A stretch of 64,000 nucleotides of DNA from Exophiala sp. HKRS030 (lineage: Eukaryota > Ascomycota > Eurotiomycetes > Chaetothyriales > Herpotrichiellaceae). Below, piece by piece: positions 21,614 to 33,420 of this stretch (within the stretch, counting starts at the first letter, position 1; each line of letters begins with the position of its first letter). Location: NCBI GenBank assembly GCA_023897205.1, contig JAHWDD010000002.1, positions 3,224,001 to 3,288,000 on the forward strand. Reading direction: 5' to 3'. Under the pieces are notes generated by a model. The model did not search any database. It was not told the DNA's origin and saw only the letters and a program-made list of their open reading frames with translations. A program made the translations under genes and the position numbers.

Positions 21614-23597
21614 GATCCAGCCCTTTTATGTACGATATACAATGAGATGTGATTGGCCACGGGTGCGTAAATGTACCCCCAAAATTGGACATGATAGCGC
21701 GAGACATGAACAACATCAAGTTATCATTGTCGAAGTTACGGAGAGCTGTCTTACTTTGCCGCTGGTGGTCAGTGTGCGCTATAGTCTCCACGATGGAACA
21801 GTGCATGGAAGAATCTTCTACCCAGGAAACACCTCAAGACTAGTAGGTCTTGGAGATGCAACTTACAGCCTCGTCTGCCTCAGTCAAGACCGCGGTGGCC
21901 GTAATTTTATGGCACGATCAACTAAGACGCCGAGATCTTACCGCGGGATTTGCTGCAGACGGGTATCCTGCCGGAAGGCCTTGTGAGTGATAGAATGGGA
22001 AGTGTGTATTTGTAGACTCGCTACCAACCGTGTAACTTATGTTGTATGACATGTTGGCGGCGAAAAAGTAACATCCAAAACACAGAATGAGTAAGGATTG
22101 AGTTTTCATCAGTGCGGGTTCGGTGGACGGGCCGCGAGACGCGAGCAGAAGCGATCAACACGAGGTCAAGTTAGTGATCGTCATCAGATTCATTTCGCGT
22201 GAGGCGAGGTGGATGTCGGATTGACCATTTAGCAGGAGTAAGAAGCACAGACATCCCAACGGACTACCGATCAAAAGCAAAGGGGGACTTAGCGACGAGC
22301 ACCGTACTGTACCCCGTAGGGGCAATGATAGTGAAAATGTACCGAGTACTACCAAAAATGTCAATGTCGCAGTGGCTAAAATTCGCCCAAAACCATGATA
22401 ATCACACTATGGCCCAATGATGTGAAGACCGGGAACGACGGGTGGTGGGTTGGCATTTTTCAGACCGTGACACAGATTGAGGCGTGGAAGGCGTATATAG
22501 AGACCCAGTTAGGCCAAGCATCTAGTGTAGCACCAGCGAGATACTGCGTACATCATGCCGTGTTTGTAGTCAATGGGGCATCAGGTGGACAAAAAAAGGT
22601 GGACGGGTGGTGGGCACAACACTATGGCCGACAGGAGGGATAGGGAGCGACAGTACTCCGTATAGTGTGAGGACAAAGGAAGGGAAAAAAGCAGATGCCA
22701 ATCAATCAGTGAATCTGATGTATTGAAATATGACTAGCTTGGACGGCGTAAGCTTGATGAATATCTATCTACCTTATTAGTTATTCGTACCTGAACTCCG
22801 TGAATGCTAATAAATATAACAAGGATATTGATTGGACTTTTGGCCCTTATTGCACTCCGTTATACTCGTACCCGTAGAAGCTTTTAATTAGGGAGTACGG
22901 ATATCCCTACCGTGAGAGAAGCCTAAGGAACCTACCCTAAGTAGTAGTATTACTTCGTACTCGTACGGGGTGCAGGCTGGTGAGGCTCACTAAGGGACCA
23001 AGTGGTGGACTTTAAGTGGCATGGTGCCCGTCATTGGCTTAGACGGATAAGTCCCCAAACACGACGTCATTGTACGTGGTACATACTGCAAGAGCGCCAC
23101 GGCCGGAAAGTGCGATCCTCTCGTCTCTGGCCTCGCCTGCGCCTTTGCCTGTTCTCTACAGCCGCTGGTTCCATCTTTCGCGCGTCTTTACACTACATCT
23201 CGATTTCCACACCAGGCCTGCTCTCTGTCAACTATTCACCATCAACATCTTCCATACTGCTATCACACCCGCTTGTTTCCCGGGCACCTGTCGCTTAATT
23301 GCCCGTTTCTCTCCTTCGTCACTAGTACCTCGCGAGTTGTGTTTGGCCACAGATCTCCTCTACACACCCACACCTTCGTGTTTTATCTTCAAGAAAAATC
23401 ACTTTGATCCCGAAGATCACAGTCGCACGCTTCACCGTAACCATCGAATACCGGTTACGAGGTGTTAATATTGCATGGGAAGAGACGAAACAAACACATG
23501 GCTCCATCATTTTTGGGTCAATCGGTTCCATGAATCTACTCCTACAACAACGAGGTCGCAGACACTCTGATACAATATTTGAGTGTCTGCAGCCAAG
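21614..23597. other. 2-kb upstream region of the histidine kinase gene
   Basis: Contains AT-rich patches (22720-22980), a TACTCCGTA copy at 22654 and a pyrimidine-rich leader from about 23110 to 23400 that is probably 5' UTR. Open frames of 60-145 codons here lack domains. The long leader suggests regulated transcription, but no defined site was recognised. Confidence 0.45.
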
Positions 23598-26500
23598 ATG
23601 AAGTCGTCAAAGTCCTCACATCCCGGTCTCTCTCCACGGGGTCGATCGTCGCGCCTGGCAGAAGGTCATGGATCATCAACATCACCGACAAGATCTGTCC
23701 CAGGAGGTGAAGACACAATGAACGAGAACAGAAATTCACAGGTCACGACAACTGGCACTTCGTCACTTGTACATCAGCAAGTCACGCAAGTTCTCGCACG
23801 TGAGCCACCGGGCAGTATGGAGGCAATGCGACGAAAAATGAGCAAAGCTTTGGCTCAAAAACAACAGATGCGCGCCGCTGTTGTCTCTGCGGCCTCTGTT
23901 GATGGTGCCAAACAGAGCGAACCGGTAGAACCGCCACCACCTCTCTTACATACCGAGTCCAGCTCCGATGAGTCTGTCAATACTGGGACCCTGTCGACCG
24001 ACTCTGCCCGGACTATAAGAGCCACATTTGATGCGACACCGGGTGCTATCAGGACACCTTCGTATCCTTTTCCCCGTATGGCATTCCGGCTCAATCGGGG
24101 TATCAGTCAACGGTCTGGGCCCTCTCATAAACCATTCACGCTGCTCTCGCCAACGAACGAGCCCCCGTTGACCGGGTCTTCACCTGCACCGGCAGAACTA
24201 CAGCGGCATGCCTCTTCTTCCGACTTAAGCACACCCATTGGTCAGATGCCGCTAGTTGCTGCTTTCCCTGAAGATCCCAATTTTCCAGCACCAGATCTGC
24301 TGGAGTGCATACTGGTCCTCAACTCTGAGCCTGGGCTGGATATGTGGTGGGCGAATGTTACAGATATTCTAAGTGAGTTCGGCGCTGAAAGAGCGTCACT
24401 CGCCGTACCTGGAGATATCACCGATCTGGAAAATGTTCCTTGGGGTCAGAAAGCCACATACAATTGCTATGGTAGTGATGGCGTTCCTCCTTCGCAACTG
24501 GACTTCCCGACCGCGTCAGATCTTGACACGTCCTCTGTCGGAAAGCGGCCGGAGCCATCTGTACGGACATCCAGTGACATGAGTACCTTGTCCACTCGTC
24601 GACCTCCTCTTGTGTCGAGACATTCCATCGCAGGGGCAATGCCAGATCATATTAGTCGCACTTCTCGTCAGCGGCCAGCCGGACCTGTCCGCGCGTTTAG
24701 TAGTGCGGCCAGAGAGCAAGATGGACAAGCTTCGACGGTAACCCCGTCAGTACTACCTAGGCTCACCAAGCAGCCTGCCACCCCCCGTTCTTCATCCCTA
24801 GCCGAGTCCGACCCACTAAGCTTCAAAGGACCGTACAATTCGTCTGGATCGGCATCATCCACTTTGAGATGCTACGTCCATCGTTCGCTTCAGCCATTGG
24901 AAGCGGAGCCTGACCCGCTGCTTGTTCGAACGGGTGTGGCATCTTTATTCAACAAACGGAAGCCTGTCATTTTGACGAGGGCCTACTCAGAGGAGGTCCC
25001 GAAACGCTCTCCGCTCCCGAGGGGATGTGAAGATGCTTGGGCGGCGCCTCAGGCATTGCCAGCTACAGCTGCAGATAAACATAAAACCAACAATCTTGAA
25101 GAGCCACCGTATTCAATAATTCGCGCCTTCGACGAATATGAACAACCTGAACCTTCACCTTGGTCTCAAAGTCCATCGCCTTCGCCTGCAGCCAGAGCCG
25201 ATCCTGAGGAATCACCCTTCTTCAACCCACCAACAGCTTCCATTGATGAGACAGCATTTGAGCAGAATCCCCCGGTGTATGACTATGCCACCACCGCGAA
25301 TCAGTCCTTGAATGCCATAGGGACAGACATGTCCAAAACTTTGGTGCACGTACCACTAATACAGCCGATTCTAGCTCGAGGCGCCATGGCATCGAATCTA
25401 CGCTTCCCTGTTGCCATTCTATCATTCATCTCCAACGTCAATCCTTTTCCACTCAGCTGGCGTCGAGCACTCGAGGCCTTGTTGCCTCATATTGCAAGCT
25501 CGTACTCACTTGCGCAGCAATATAGCGCTCTACAAGATCGTCTAAGGGGTGCTCCTGGAAGCCGTCACGGCGCAGCATTCGGCTTAGGAGGGACGTTCTC
25601 CGACGAAGGCTCGGAATTGGAATTGGTAGCGGAGCTCAGCGAGCAAATCGCGCTGGACAAAGAGCAGCCAAGAACCTGGGCTAACTACGAAGTCGGCAGT
25701 CCTTCGGCGCTGAAAGATAGCCCCAGTAGCTCCCTTTCGAGCACTCCTCATTTAGAACACCTTGGCTTAAGTCCAGGTCTTCCACCCACTCCTGGAAGGT
25801 CAGGCTCGGAGTTGGTTGACAGTTATTTCTCGACGCGGAGACAGCGCGGTGCTCAGCAGCCCCTGACACCAGGGCCTCGGCCCACCAAGGACGATGGGGA
25901 ACAGCCCAGACGGTCCGCCGAGAAAGTTGCATCGACCTCTAAAGCATCAGCGAAGAAGTCCACCATCATCAAGACACAACCCGAGGCTCAAATACAAAGC
26001 CCCGTGGCAATGCGCGCAGGAAGCACTGCCTCTGGAAGTGAGATGGGAGATCAAGTGTATGAGCGACCTGAGTCCTCTGCTCGGCGTTCAACAATCAGAC
26101 GTGGCAGCCAGTCAAAGGATGAAGAAAAACCTCTCCCGGAGCTTATTTCATCGCTGATGTTGAATTCAGTACCTCTCCAGCTGTTCCTAGCTAAGCCAAC
26201 TACCGGCGATTTAGTCTGGACAAACCGTAAATTTGACGCCTTCAGAAGTCAGGGAGAAGGGCGAGTCCGCGATCCGTGGAAGAATGTCCATCCTGCAGAA
26301 AGAAATGGCCTGGTGAAGTTGTGGAACGACGCTCTGCGAACTGGAAGCCAATTTACTCACTACATCCGAGTGAAGCGTTTCAACAGTGATAACGATTTTC
26401 GCTGGTTCGTTTTCCGAGCTAGTACTTTATTGACCAATAATGGCCGACTTTTGTACTGGATTGGGTCATTCCTTGACGTCCATGAACAGTATATGAAGAA

Positions 26501-29240
26501 TCTTGAGGCGAGCGAGAAGGAAGCAATCATGGCCCGAGAGACCAAAATACGTGCTTTGGCAGACGCCATTCCACAGGTCTTGTTCGAAGCCATCGAAGGA
26601 GATGGCATCGTAGCTGTCAACCAGCAATGGCATGCATATTCGGGCCAAACCCTAGATGACGCTCGCGGCCTAGGCTTTGCTAAGCACGTTCATCGTGATG
26701 ACCTGCACAAATGTGGCATCTTGTCACCCTCCGACATTGCCGCCATTGCGAAATCTTCGGCGAGTAGCCGTACAGATTCATCCAGTGATTCGAACAAAAC
26801 GGCAGCTCCTCCACTCCCTACACGAAAGAATCTGTTTTCCCCTGACCTGTCATCGCTCGATCAGATGATCAAGTCGGGATCGGTCATGGTCGAGAAGGAC
26901 GAAAATGGCCAGTTGTCGTATTTGACTGAAATTCGACTGAGATCAAAAGGTGGTGAATACAGATGGTTTCTCGTACGCTTGGTCCGCGTGGATACAGGAC
27001 TTTGGCAGACTCAAAGCGGAAAAGCATCCTGGTACGGTACCTGCACCGATATTGAGACACGAAAAGCCCTGGAGCGCAAATTGAACGAAGCAAATGAGAA
27101 GGTACATCGAGAAATGGAATCGAAAACTAAGTTCTTTGCCAACATGTCTCATGAAATTCGAACGCCGCTGAATGGTATCATTGGCAGTATGCCTTGGCTA
27201 GTCGAGTCCTCGCTAGACCATGATCAACGAAGAACGGTCGACACCATCCAAAACAGTGCCAACAATCTGAGGGAGCTTGTCGACAATATCTTGGATGTGA
27301 CCAAGGTTGAAGCAGGCAAGATGACACTATTTCCAAAATGGTTCCATGTCCGTAGCCTCTGCGAGGAAGTGATTGACACGGTATCGTCCCGAGCGATCGA
27401 GCGGGGGTTGGAGCTCAACTATTCTCTGGAAACGAATGTACCCTCTACGGTCAAGGGGGATGCATTCAGAGTCCGGCAAGTCTTACTCAATCTTCTTGGA
27501 AATTCTGTAAAGTTCACGGAGCAAGGTGAAGTTTACATGAAATGCTCTTTACGCACGGCTACACTCATGAGTCCAAAGGGGGGTGCCGTCAAGACAGTCT
27601 TGCTCAACTTTGACGTTGTGGACACTGGCCGTGGATTCAACGAAGACGAGTTCCAGAGGCTATTCAAGCAATTTGGACAAATTGGTGGTGGTACTAGTCA
27701 CGAAGCTGGGTCCGGACTAGGGCTGTTTCTCTCTAAACAGCTAGTCGAGATGCATGGCGGGGAGCTCTCTGTGCAGAGCAAGGCCGGAGAAGGCTCAATA
27801 TTCAGCTTCTACGTCAAAGTAGAAATGGAACCTTCAGGCGTCGAGTCCAGCATTGCACCCTCAGCTACGACAAAAAGCAGCCCGCCGCAAGCGAACATGC
27901 TCAATTCAAGCGCTCGGTCGCGCTCGGACAATAAAACCCCAACGATGAGCGTCACAAGGCACCCTTCTGATTCAATCATTCAGACACCAGGTCTTTCTCG
28001 ATACATTTCCTCGCCAGAACAGGCTTCGCCTGCAGCGCTATCTTCACCCGCCGTGCCCACCCCAGCTGTGATGTCGCCTGCTATAGTGGCATCGGAGAGC
28101 TCTGGAGTGTCGACCTCTGTGAGATCAAATTCAGGCCCTGTGGCGAATGCTTCAACGATAACCTCGTTGGTGCCTACCCCAGAATCGGCACCTTCTCGCG
28201 AGTCTGAACCAGAACTGTATGAACGAAGAGTGTCGGAGGCGAAAACGAGTGCCCACCCCGTGTTTCGACGCAGTAAAAGCGACACTGATGGAGGCGGGTT
28301 GTCCCCTGCCCATCCTCAAACGTACTCGGTCATCATTATCTGCCCGGCAGAACATGCACGAACGGCTATCAAACAACATATTGAGCACGTTGTGCCATAC
28401 CAGATTGCGGCCAATGTCACAACGATCCCAGATATTGGATCATTCTTGGATTTGATCAACGGTCGCTCACCACCGACGTTCACTCACATCGTTTTAGACA
28501 TACCTGCGACCTCTGATATCATGCTTTTTATGAGGCAGATGGCGACATATACTGCTCCTGTGATTCCGGCACTCGTAGTCATTACTGACCACTATCAGAA
28601 GAGAGATATCCTGGAGGATTTCACTGCATTGACATCGACCGGACGAAAAGCATTCTTGATCCACAAACCCGTCAAACCCTCGGTCTTCGCAATGATCTTT
28701 GATCCCGCGCAGCTACGGAACTTAAGTAAAGACCGGGCGCGGGAAGTGGCCCAATCGAGCTCCGATGACTTCCAGCAAATAGTGAGGCTCGTCAAGGAGA
28801 AGATTGGCAACGGGAACAAGCGACTTTTGCTGGTAGAGGACAGCGAAGTGAACCGAAGAGTGATTCAACGCTACTTCTTGAAGACTTCGCTAGCCAACGA
28901 ATGCGCCAAAAACGGACAAGAATGCGTCGACATGGTCAAAGAAAAGGGTCCAGGGTACTATTCCCTGATAATTTGCGATATCCAGATGCCAATCAAAAAC
29001 GGGTACGAGGCGTGTCAGGAAATCCGAGAGTGGGAGAGGAGTCAAGGCTATAAGTCATGCCCAATCATGGCCTTGACCGCAAACGCCATGCCTGAGGAGC
29101 GAGCAGCGGCTGCTAACGCTGGATTTACTGACTACCTCACGAAGCCGGTGGATTTCAACCTGCTAGGGACCATGATGATGACGCTGCTAGACCCAAGCGT
29201 GCCACACGTGTTCTTACGTGATAGGCCTCTCGAAACTTAG
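23598..29240 (+). CDS. Hybrid histidine kinase with PAS domains, HisKA/HATPase and two receiver-like domains
   Basis: One uninterrupted exon encodes about 1880 residues from the ATG at 23598 (MKSSKSSHPG). Residues 1-220 are Ser/Pro-rich. A GAF-like region appears split, with parts near 220-290 and 600-650 around a 300-residue low-complexity insert. PAS domains lie near 850-965 and 985-1157, the second with its own Ser-rich insert. HisKA has SHEIRTPLNG with phospho-acceptor His1185. HATPase_c has the N box (LLNLLGNSVKF), DTGRGF and GSGLGLFLSK. A degenerate receiver lies near 1575-1720. The C-terminal receiver has VEDSEVNRR, phospho-acceptor Asp1794 (ICDIQMPIKNG) and Lys in LTKPVD. No transmembrane segment is evident, so it is probably a cytosolic sensor passing phosphate to Ypd1-type carriers. 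I cannot assign the fungal HHK group with certainty. Confidence 0.95.
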   Translation: MKSSKSSHPGLSPRGRSSRLAEGHGSSTSPTRSVPGGEDTMNENRNSQVTTTGTSSLVHQQVTQVLAREPPGSMEAMRRKMSKALAQKQQMRAAVVSAASVDGAKQSEPVEPPPPLLHTESSSDESVNTGTLSTDSARTIRATFDATPGAIRTPSYPFPRMAFRLNRGISQRSGPSHKPFTLLSPTNEPPLTGSSPAPAELQRHASSSDLSTPIGQMPLVAAFPEDPNFPAPDLLECILVLNSEPGLDMWWANVTDILSEFGAERASLAVPGDITDLENVPWGQKATYNCYGSDGVPPSQLDFPTASDLDTSSVGKRPEPSVRTSSDMSTLSTRRPPLVSRHSIAGAMPDHISRTSRQRPAGPVRAFSSAAREQDGQASTVTPSVLPRLTKQPATPRSSSLAESDPLSFKGPYNSSGSASSTLRCYVHRSLQPLEAEPDPLLVRTGVASLFNKRKPVILTRAYSEEVPKRSPLPRGCEDAWAAPQALPATAADKHKTNNLEEPPYSIIRAFDEYEQPEPSPWSQSPSPSPAARADPEESPFFNPPTASIDETAFEQNPPVYDYATTANQSLNAIGTDMSKTLVHVPLIQPILARGAMASNLRFPVAILSFISNVNPFPLSWRRALEALLPHIASSYSLAQQYSALQDRLRGAPGSRHGAAFGLGGTFSDEGSELELVAELSEQIALDKEQPRTWANYEVGSPSALKDSPSSSLSSTPHLEHLGLSPGLPPTPGRSGSELVDSYFSTRRQRGAQQPLTPGPRPTKDDGEQPRRSAEKVASTSKASAKKSTIIKTQPEAQIQSPVAMRAGSTASGSEMGDQVYERPESSARRSTIRRGSQSKDEEKPLPELISSLMLNSVPLQLFLAKPTTGDLVWTNRKFDAFRSQGEGRVRDPWKNVHPAERNGLVKLWNDALRTGSQFTHYIRVKRFNSDNDFRWFVFRASTLLTNNGRLLYWIGSFLDVHEQYMKNLEASEKEAIMARETKIRALADAIPQVLFEAIEGDGIVAVNQQWHAYSGQTLDDARGLGFAKHVHRDDLHKCGILSPSDIAAIAKSSASSRTDSSSDSNKTAAPPLPTRKNLFSPDLSSLDQMIKSGSVMVEKDENGQLSYLTEIRLRSKGGEYRWFLVRLVRVDTGLWQTQSGKASWYGTCTDIETRKALERKLNEANEKVHREMESKTKFFANMSHEIRTPLNGIIGSMPWLVESSLDHDQRRTVDTIQNSANNLRELVDNILDVTKVEAGKMTLFPKWFHVRSLCEEVIDTVSSRAIERGLELNYSLETNVPSTVKGDAFRVRQVLLNLLGNSVKFTEQGEVYMKCSLRTATLMSPKGGAVKTVLLNFDVVDTGRGFNEDEFQRLFKQFGQIGGGTSHEAGSGLGLFLSKQLVEMHGGELSVQSKAGEGSIFSFYVKVEMEPSGVESSIAPSATTKSSPPQANMLNSSARSRSDNKTPTMSVTRHPSDSIIQTPGLSRYISSPEQASPAALSSPAVPTPAVMSPAIVASESSGVSTSVRSNSGPVANASTITSLVPTPESAPSRESEPELYERRVSEAKTSAHPVFRRSKSDTDGGGLSPAHPQTYSVIIICPAEHARTAIKQHIEHVVPYQIAANVTTIPDIGSFLDLINGRSPPTFTHIVLDIPATSDIMLFMRQMATYTAPVIPALVVITDHYQKRDILEDFTALTSTGRKAFLIHKPVKPSVFAMIFDPAQLRNLSKDRAREVAQSSSDDFQQIVRLVKEKIGNGNKRLLLVEDSEVNRRVIQRYFLKTSLANECAKNGQECVDMVKEKGPGYYSLIICDIQMPIKNGYEACQEIREWERSQGYKSCPIMALTANAMPEERAAAANAGFTDYLTKPVDFNLLGTMMMTLLDPSVPHVFLRDRPLET

Positions 29241-31626
29241 GGAGTGAAGGATTGACGCCGGGACAGTTGAGTTTGCCACAACTTGCAGGTGACAAAGTAT
29301 GCAGCACAGTTGTGTTGTGCGTTCTTAGCGAGGATTGCATGGTTGCTTTTATGGGGGAATGGCGTTATCGAGTCCGATGCTGCTTTTGTATTGCAGGGTT
29401 GGTTACGGACGGCCAGAATGGAAGGCCGGAATATTTGTGGCTTCGACCATGACAGTCTTGAGGGATCTCCCTACATCATCTTGTTATGTATTAGGTTCAT
29501 GGTACGGGGTTTTCGGACAGAACGAACATCTTGAAGGACCTGGATTGTCAAGGAAACGGGAAAACGGACGACAAGCATCACTTGATGAGCCACGATTTGC
29601 AATGACCAACTGGGTAGCGCTGGCACTGGAAACGGCACCAGACAAAAGTGCTGCCAGTTAGACCTGTGCTCGGTCGCGGAGAAGAGAAAAGCGCAATTGT
29701 ATTTATTGCCGTTGCTGGTGAATGGGTAGAAGAGCCTAGTTAGCATAGGCAACTACTCACAGTACGTAATGTATGATTTCTACGCGCAGGGTGCAGAAGA
29801 GATAAGTAGATCTCTGGATCGATGAATCGCACGAGTACAGGGATGCACTGAATTGACTGCTGGTCTTTACTCTGTAATGTATATGGGCGTTGGTTGCGCC
29901 TGGGTCAAAATCATGGTGGATGCCAAGGCCCAAGCATTTTGCCGACATATCACAAACTCGTGCTGTATCATAGGTGTATTGTAGGTGTTAGGCTTTGGCG
30001 GCTAATTATCAATACAGGCTCTGAGCAGCCACTGATTGAGGTCAACAGGCGCCTATCATCGGTACTACATGAGATGCGCCGTAGATTTTTTGGGCATTAC
30101 TTATAGGCATCCAGCTTCACTAGATGATCGCCCTACCTCTTTGCCACGGAAGCCTCTTGCGTACGGAGTAATATCCCGTACCTTTCCCCCCTAGGGTATC
30201 TACTGTAATTTTATTACTACGAATAATACGGATACCCGTACTAAGTTCAGGCCGTGGCTCGCGTGTGTTTCGTTAATTTCCACTCCCCCTCCCCATCACT
30301 GGCTGCGCTGCGCTATGGCTATTCCTCTTCCCTCCTTGTTCTCGTACTAATATCCCTCAGCAGCACAATAGGCCAGGCGCCTCTATCACAATGACTTGTC
30401 CACAATCAACCATCTAACAATCTTGCTGACCATTCACAGCTATCGACCGGAGCGTTTCATGCCTACCGAGGCCAGACAATGGCTTCACGCCTTCACACCG
30501 ACACCGATGCCGTTGCAAATCCCCCTTGTCGTTGCCGATGACCCCGGACGAGGTCGAGACACCAAACCGAGTCATTCGGGTACAGCCCAAGCCGCCACCC
30601 ATGACGCCCGCGTTCCACACTACTGATTATACTTGCGCCATAGTCGACGAGCCTGCTGCATGCTGATGCTCACGCTTGACCTTTTCCTGACCTTCTCCTT
30701 GCTGCTTCAGCCCGTCGAGTATCCTGTCCACCTACACGTCTTCCGCGCCCCGGGCACAAAAAATTCAGGCTCGACCGCGGCCATGCTGAAGCCAATTTCA
30801 AAATAACCAAGCACACCGGCGGCCCTCATACCTATGCATTTGGCTGCGAAATTGCCCTCGGTGGCCTTTTCATCCTCCGCAGGACCGCCGTGTCCTGCTG
30901 TAGAGGCTCACTACGTTGCAACGGCCTCCACCAAATCATCACCTCCCGCAACTCCCCCCTGTTTATGTCTCTCACAACTTGCTCCGTCCTCGTTCCCTCA
31001 ACAGCCACTCCCGTCCGCCGCTCGCTTTCTAGATCCCGCAACTAAAGACCAAGAGGCACGGCACAATGGCCAATCCCTCCAATGATCGGCCTCTACTTCC
31101 CGTTTCCTTCCTAACGGGGATCCAGCTGAGACTATCATCCCACCAACATGCATGCTGCTACTGCCGCCCTGCTCATGGTGGGCTGCCCGCCGTTCTCTTT
31201 GGTCGTGGCCGTCACGGACTTCTCTCTTGACCTGCCGGGCGGAAGGTGACGGACAGTGCCGACCCTGTCTGGCTGTCCGCTTCGCAGGTCCTACGCTTTT
31301 CCCTTCTCTTGCTTCAGGAGCGGGGTCGGTGGCTCAACCTGACACCACATTCTTCGTCGACTTGCACTCATATTGGCTCTTCTCATGGAGGGGATGAGTT
31401 GGCAATCACAATCCCTGCGAAGTTGCGTCCGCCCGGTTCGAACTCTCGCCTATAAAAAGGTGCTCCATGGCCCTCGAAATCCTCCTTCCTCCTGCTTCCT
31501 TTCCCATCACTCACCTCGAGACTCTCCAAGCCTTCTCTCTGCCCCCCTCAGCTAACTCCATCACATACTTTGACTTGACTGTTGCCATACCCTTTGATCT
31601 TCTTTCAGTCTATTACTCCCTTCATC
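29241..31626. other. 2.4-kb intergenic region upstream of kxd1
   Basis: Holds the kinase 3' UTR, an AT-rich patch at 30160-30250 with GTACGGAGTA at 30161, and a C/T-rich stretch from about 30280 to 31620. The open frames in the C/T-rich part are compositional. No gene recognised. Confidence 0.45.
31451..31458 (+). promoter_or_regulatory. TATA box candidate for kxd1
   Basis: TATAAAAA lies about 170 bp before the kxd1 start codon in an otherwise C/T-rich region, a reasonable core-promoter position if the leader is roughly 100-140 nt. Confidence 0.45.
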
Positions 31627-32294
31627 ATGGCTACTCATGTGTCTCGTCACCCTACCAGCCATGCTGCTCCCCGCAAGACCCTACCCATCACCATGCCACC
31701 CAAGACCACAAGCTACAGTGCTCCCTACTCTAGGGCTATGTCCCCTCCTGAGCTGTCTGACACCAGCACCTTCTATGCTCCTAGTCGCACCTCCGCTGGT
31801 TCGTACTCGGCAAGGTCCAGCTACGCACCAAGCCACAGTGGCAGTGATGGCGACTCGTACGCCTCATACTCGGGTGTCGACATCATGGACGTTCTAAACG
31901 ACAAGATGAGCACCGCGTTCGACCCAATTCGCATGGATCATTCGTTGGTGACCCAGGCACAAACGTAAGTGTACCGTACTCGATCAAAATTGCCGAAACT
32001 AACCGCAACAATAGATCTGGCGAGCTCAATGCCAAACAGCGAGAACTGGAAGAATTGCAGGCTTACGCTCAGCGACGCCTCAAGGCCGCAAAGGTCAATT
32101 TTGCCGAGGGTTTGGACACTGTTCGAGAAATCCGAAGGGATCTTGAGTATTCCTCCAAGAAAATGGCGTAAGTCGCCCGCCCGGCGGTTATGGCAGTCCT
32201 TAGTGACAATTTTGAAACCAGCTCCATCAAAAGCAAGGCTGAAAAGAAGCATCCTGAGGCATATGCGAAAGCAAGCCGAAGTCGCCATTCTTGA
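31627..32294 (+). CDS. kxd1: KxDL-domain protein (Kxd1, BLOC-1-related)
   Basis: Three exons (31627-31964, 32015-32167 and 32222-32294) are separated by 50- and 54-nt GTAAGT..AG introns and give about 187 residues. The first 90 residues are Ser/Tyr-rich and disordered. The second half is a coiled coil with the KxDL-domain pattern (ELNAKQRELEELQAYAQRRL, then DLEYSSKKMASIKSKAEKKH) ending in a PEAYAKA-type tail. Kxd1 is a small subunit of the BLOC-1 complex that directs endosomal/vacuolar cargo sorting; human KXD1 is also part of BORC. The domain spans both introns, which supports the model. Confidence 0.85.
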
Positions 32295-33394
32295 AACAAT
32301 CATGATACAACTTTGATGAAGTGACGAATTTCATTGATCTACTTTCTTCACGACTGTTCTATCGCACAATCTCTTCCCCTTCGACACCCATTTCAATCTG
32401 TCCTGGCGTGGAGAGGAGAGTCCGAGCGATATACAAAGCGGCACATCATTTCGCAAGCGAGGTCGAACAGCAGCAAATCGGAATGCATCTTAAACACCGC
32501 ACATTCATTCGTCGGGACAGTCAACAAACAGCCTTGGCAGTATTCCGCCGTTGTCGTTGACGTGGCAGTTGGATTAAGTTCCGCTCCACCCCACGAATCT
32601 GGCCAAATGGATCGCTGCTTTTGCCCCGCAGCTTGCGGGCAGATGGCGTGCATGGCGCCAATCCCATTTTGCCCCAGAAAATGAGATGGCCAAATCGCAC
32701 TGCAGCGATCGCCCTTTGCAGGCGGCCGAGCCGGCGACCGGGCGTGGTGTGCCACACGAGAGCCCATGCAGGTACGCTTGCCATTTTCACTCGTTTGGTA
32801 CGACGCTCTTTCCGATATGATTGGGTGGGTCAGCCCTCCTGGTCCGTTTTCTGCCCGGTGCAGCACCCATTTTCAATCACCGGACCTTGCAATCTGCAGG
32901 TGAAGCAGGCCCCCAAAGCTGCAGATGGTGTGGAGCTCTGGGTGTACTGGCTAAGCCATATTTGGGTTTGGGCCGGGGATTTGAAGCCCTGGACATGAGT
33001 AGGAGTGTGACTTGTTTTGAAGCTCGAAAACCCTGGGCATTTCACAGGGCATGGGGGCCTTAGTGAGAGGGATCACGTTTTTAGGGTTTCTTTTGGTGAT
33101 GACAGACTGACAGGTTTTTCATACCCTTGTATTCGTGCCTTGAGGTATTCTCTTTTTATCACAATCAATACCCATTGCAAACCTAGCCGGGACCGGCAAC
33201 GAGTACGCGAGCGAAGGGAGGAGGTTCACAGGAGGTTCATCCTCGACCAGGACTGGAAGCTCGATAGGGGGGGGATCATGCGGCCTTGAGCTGCATTGCC
33301 CCGTGGGCTGGCCCTCTTGTGGACGGCGCCTAGGAGCTCAATGAAAGCTCTTGATTCTGTGATTTATAGGCTCTAGCTTGACGACTTCTAGGCA

Positions 33395-33420
33395 GCCCCC
33401 CTGCTTAACCCAAGGGGGGC
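33395..33420. repeat. Short GC-rich inverted repeat (hairpin)
   Basis: GCCCCCCT at 33395-33402 and its exact complement AGGGGGGC at 33413-33420 enclose a 10-nt loop. It lies far from recognised genes; role unknown. Confidence 0.6.

Noticed and set aside
31420..31450. GGTTCGAACTC as a tRNA B box
   Set aside because: Flanking bases do not pair into a T stem and no A box or acceptor stem fits.
32393..32866. Minus-strand frame of 157 codons
   Set aside because: No domain, no splice signals, composition unlike the real genes here.
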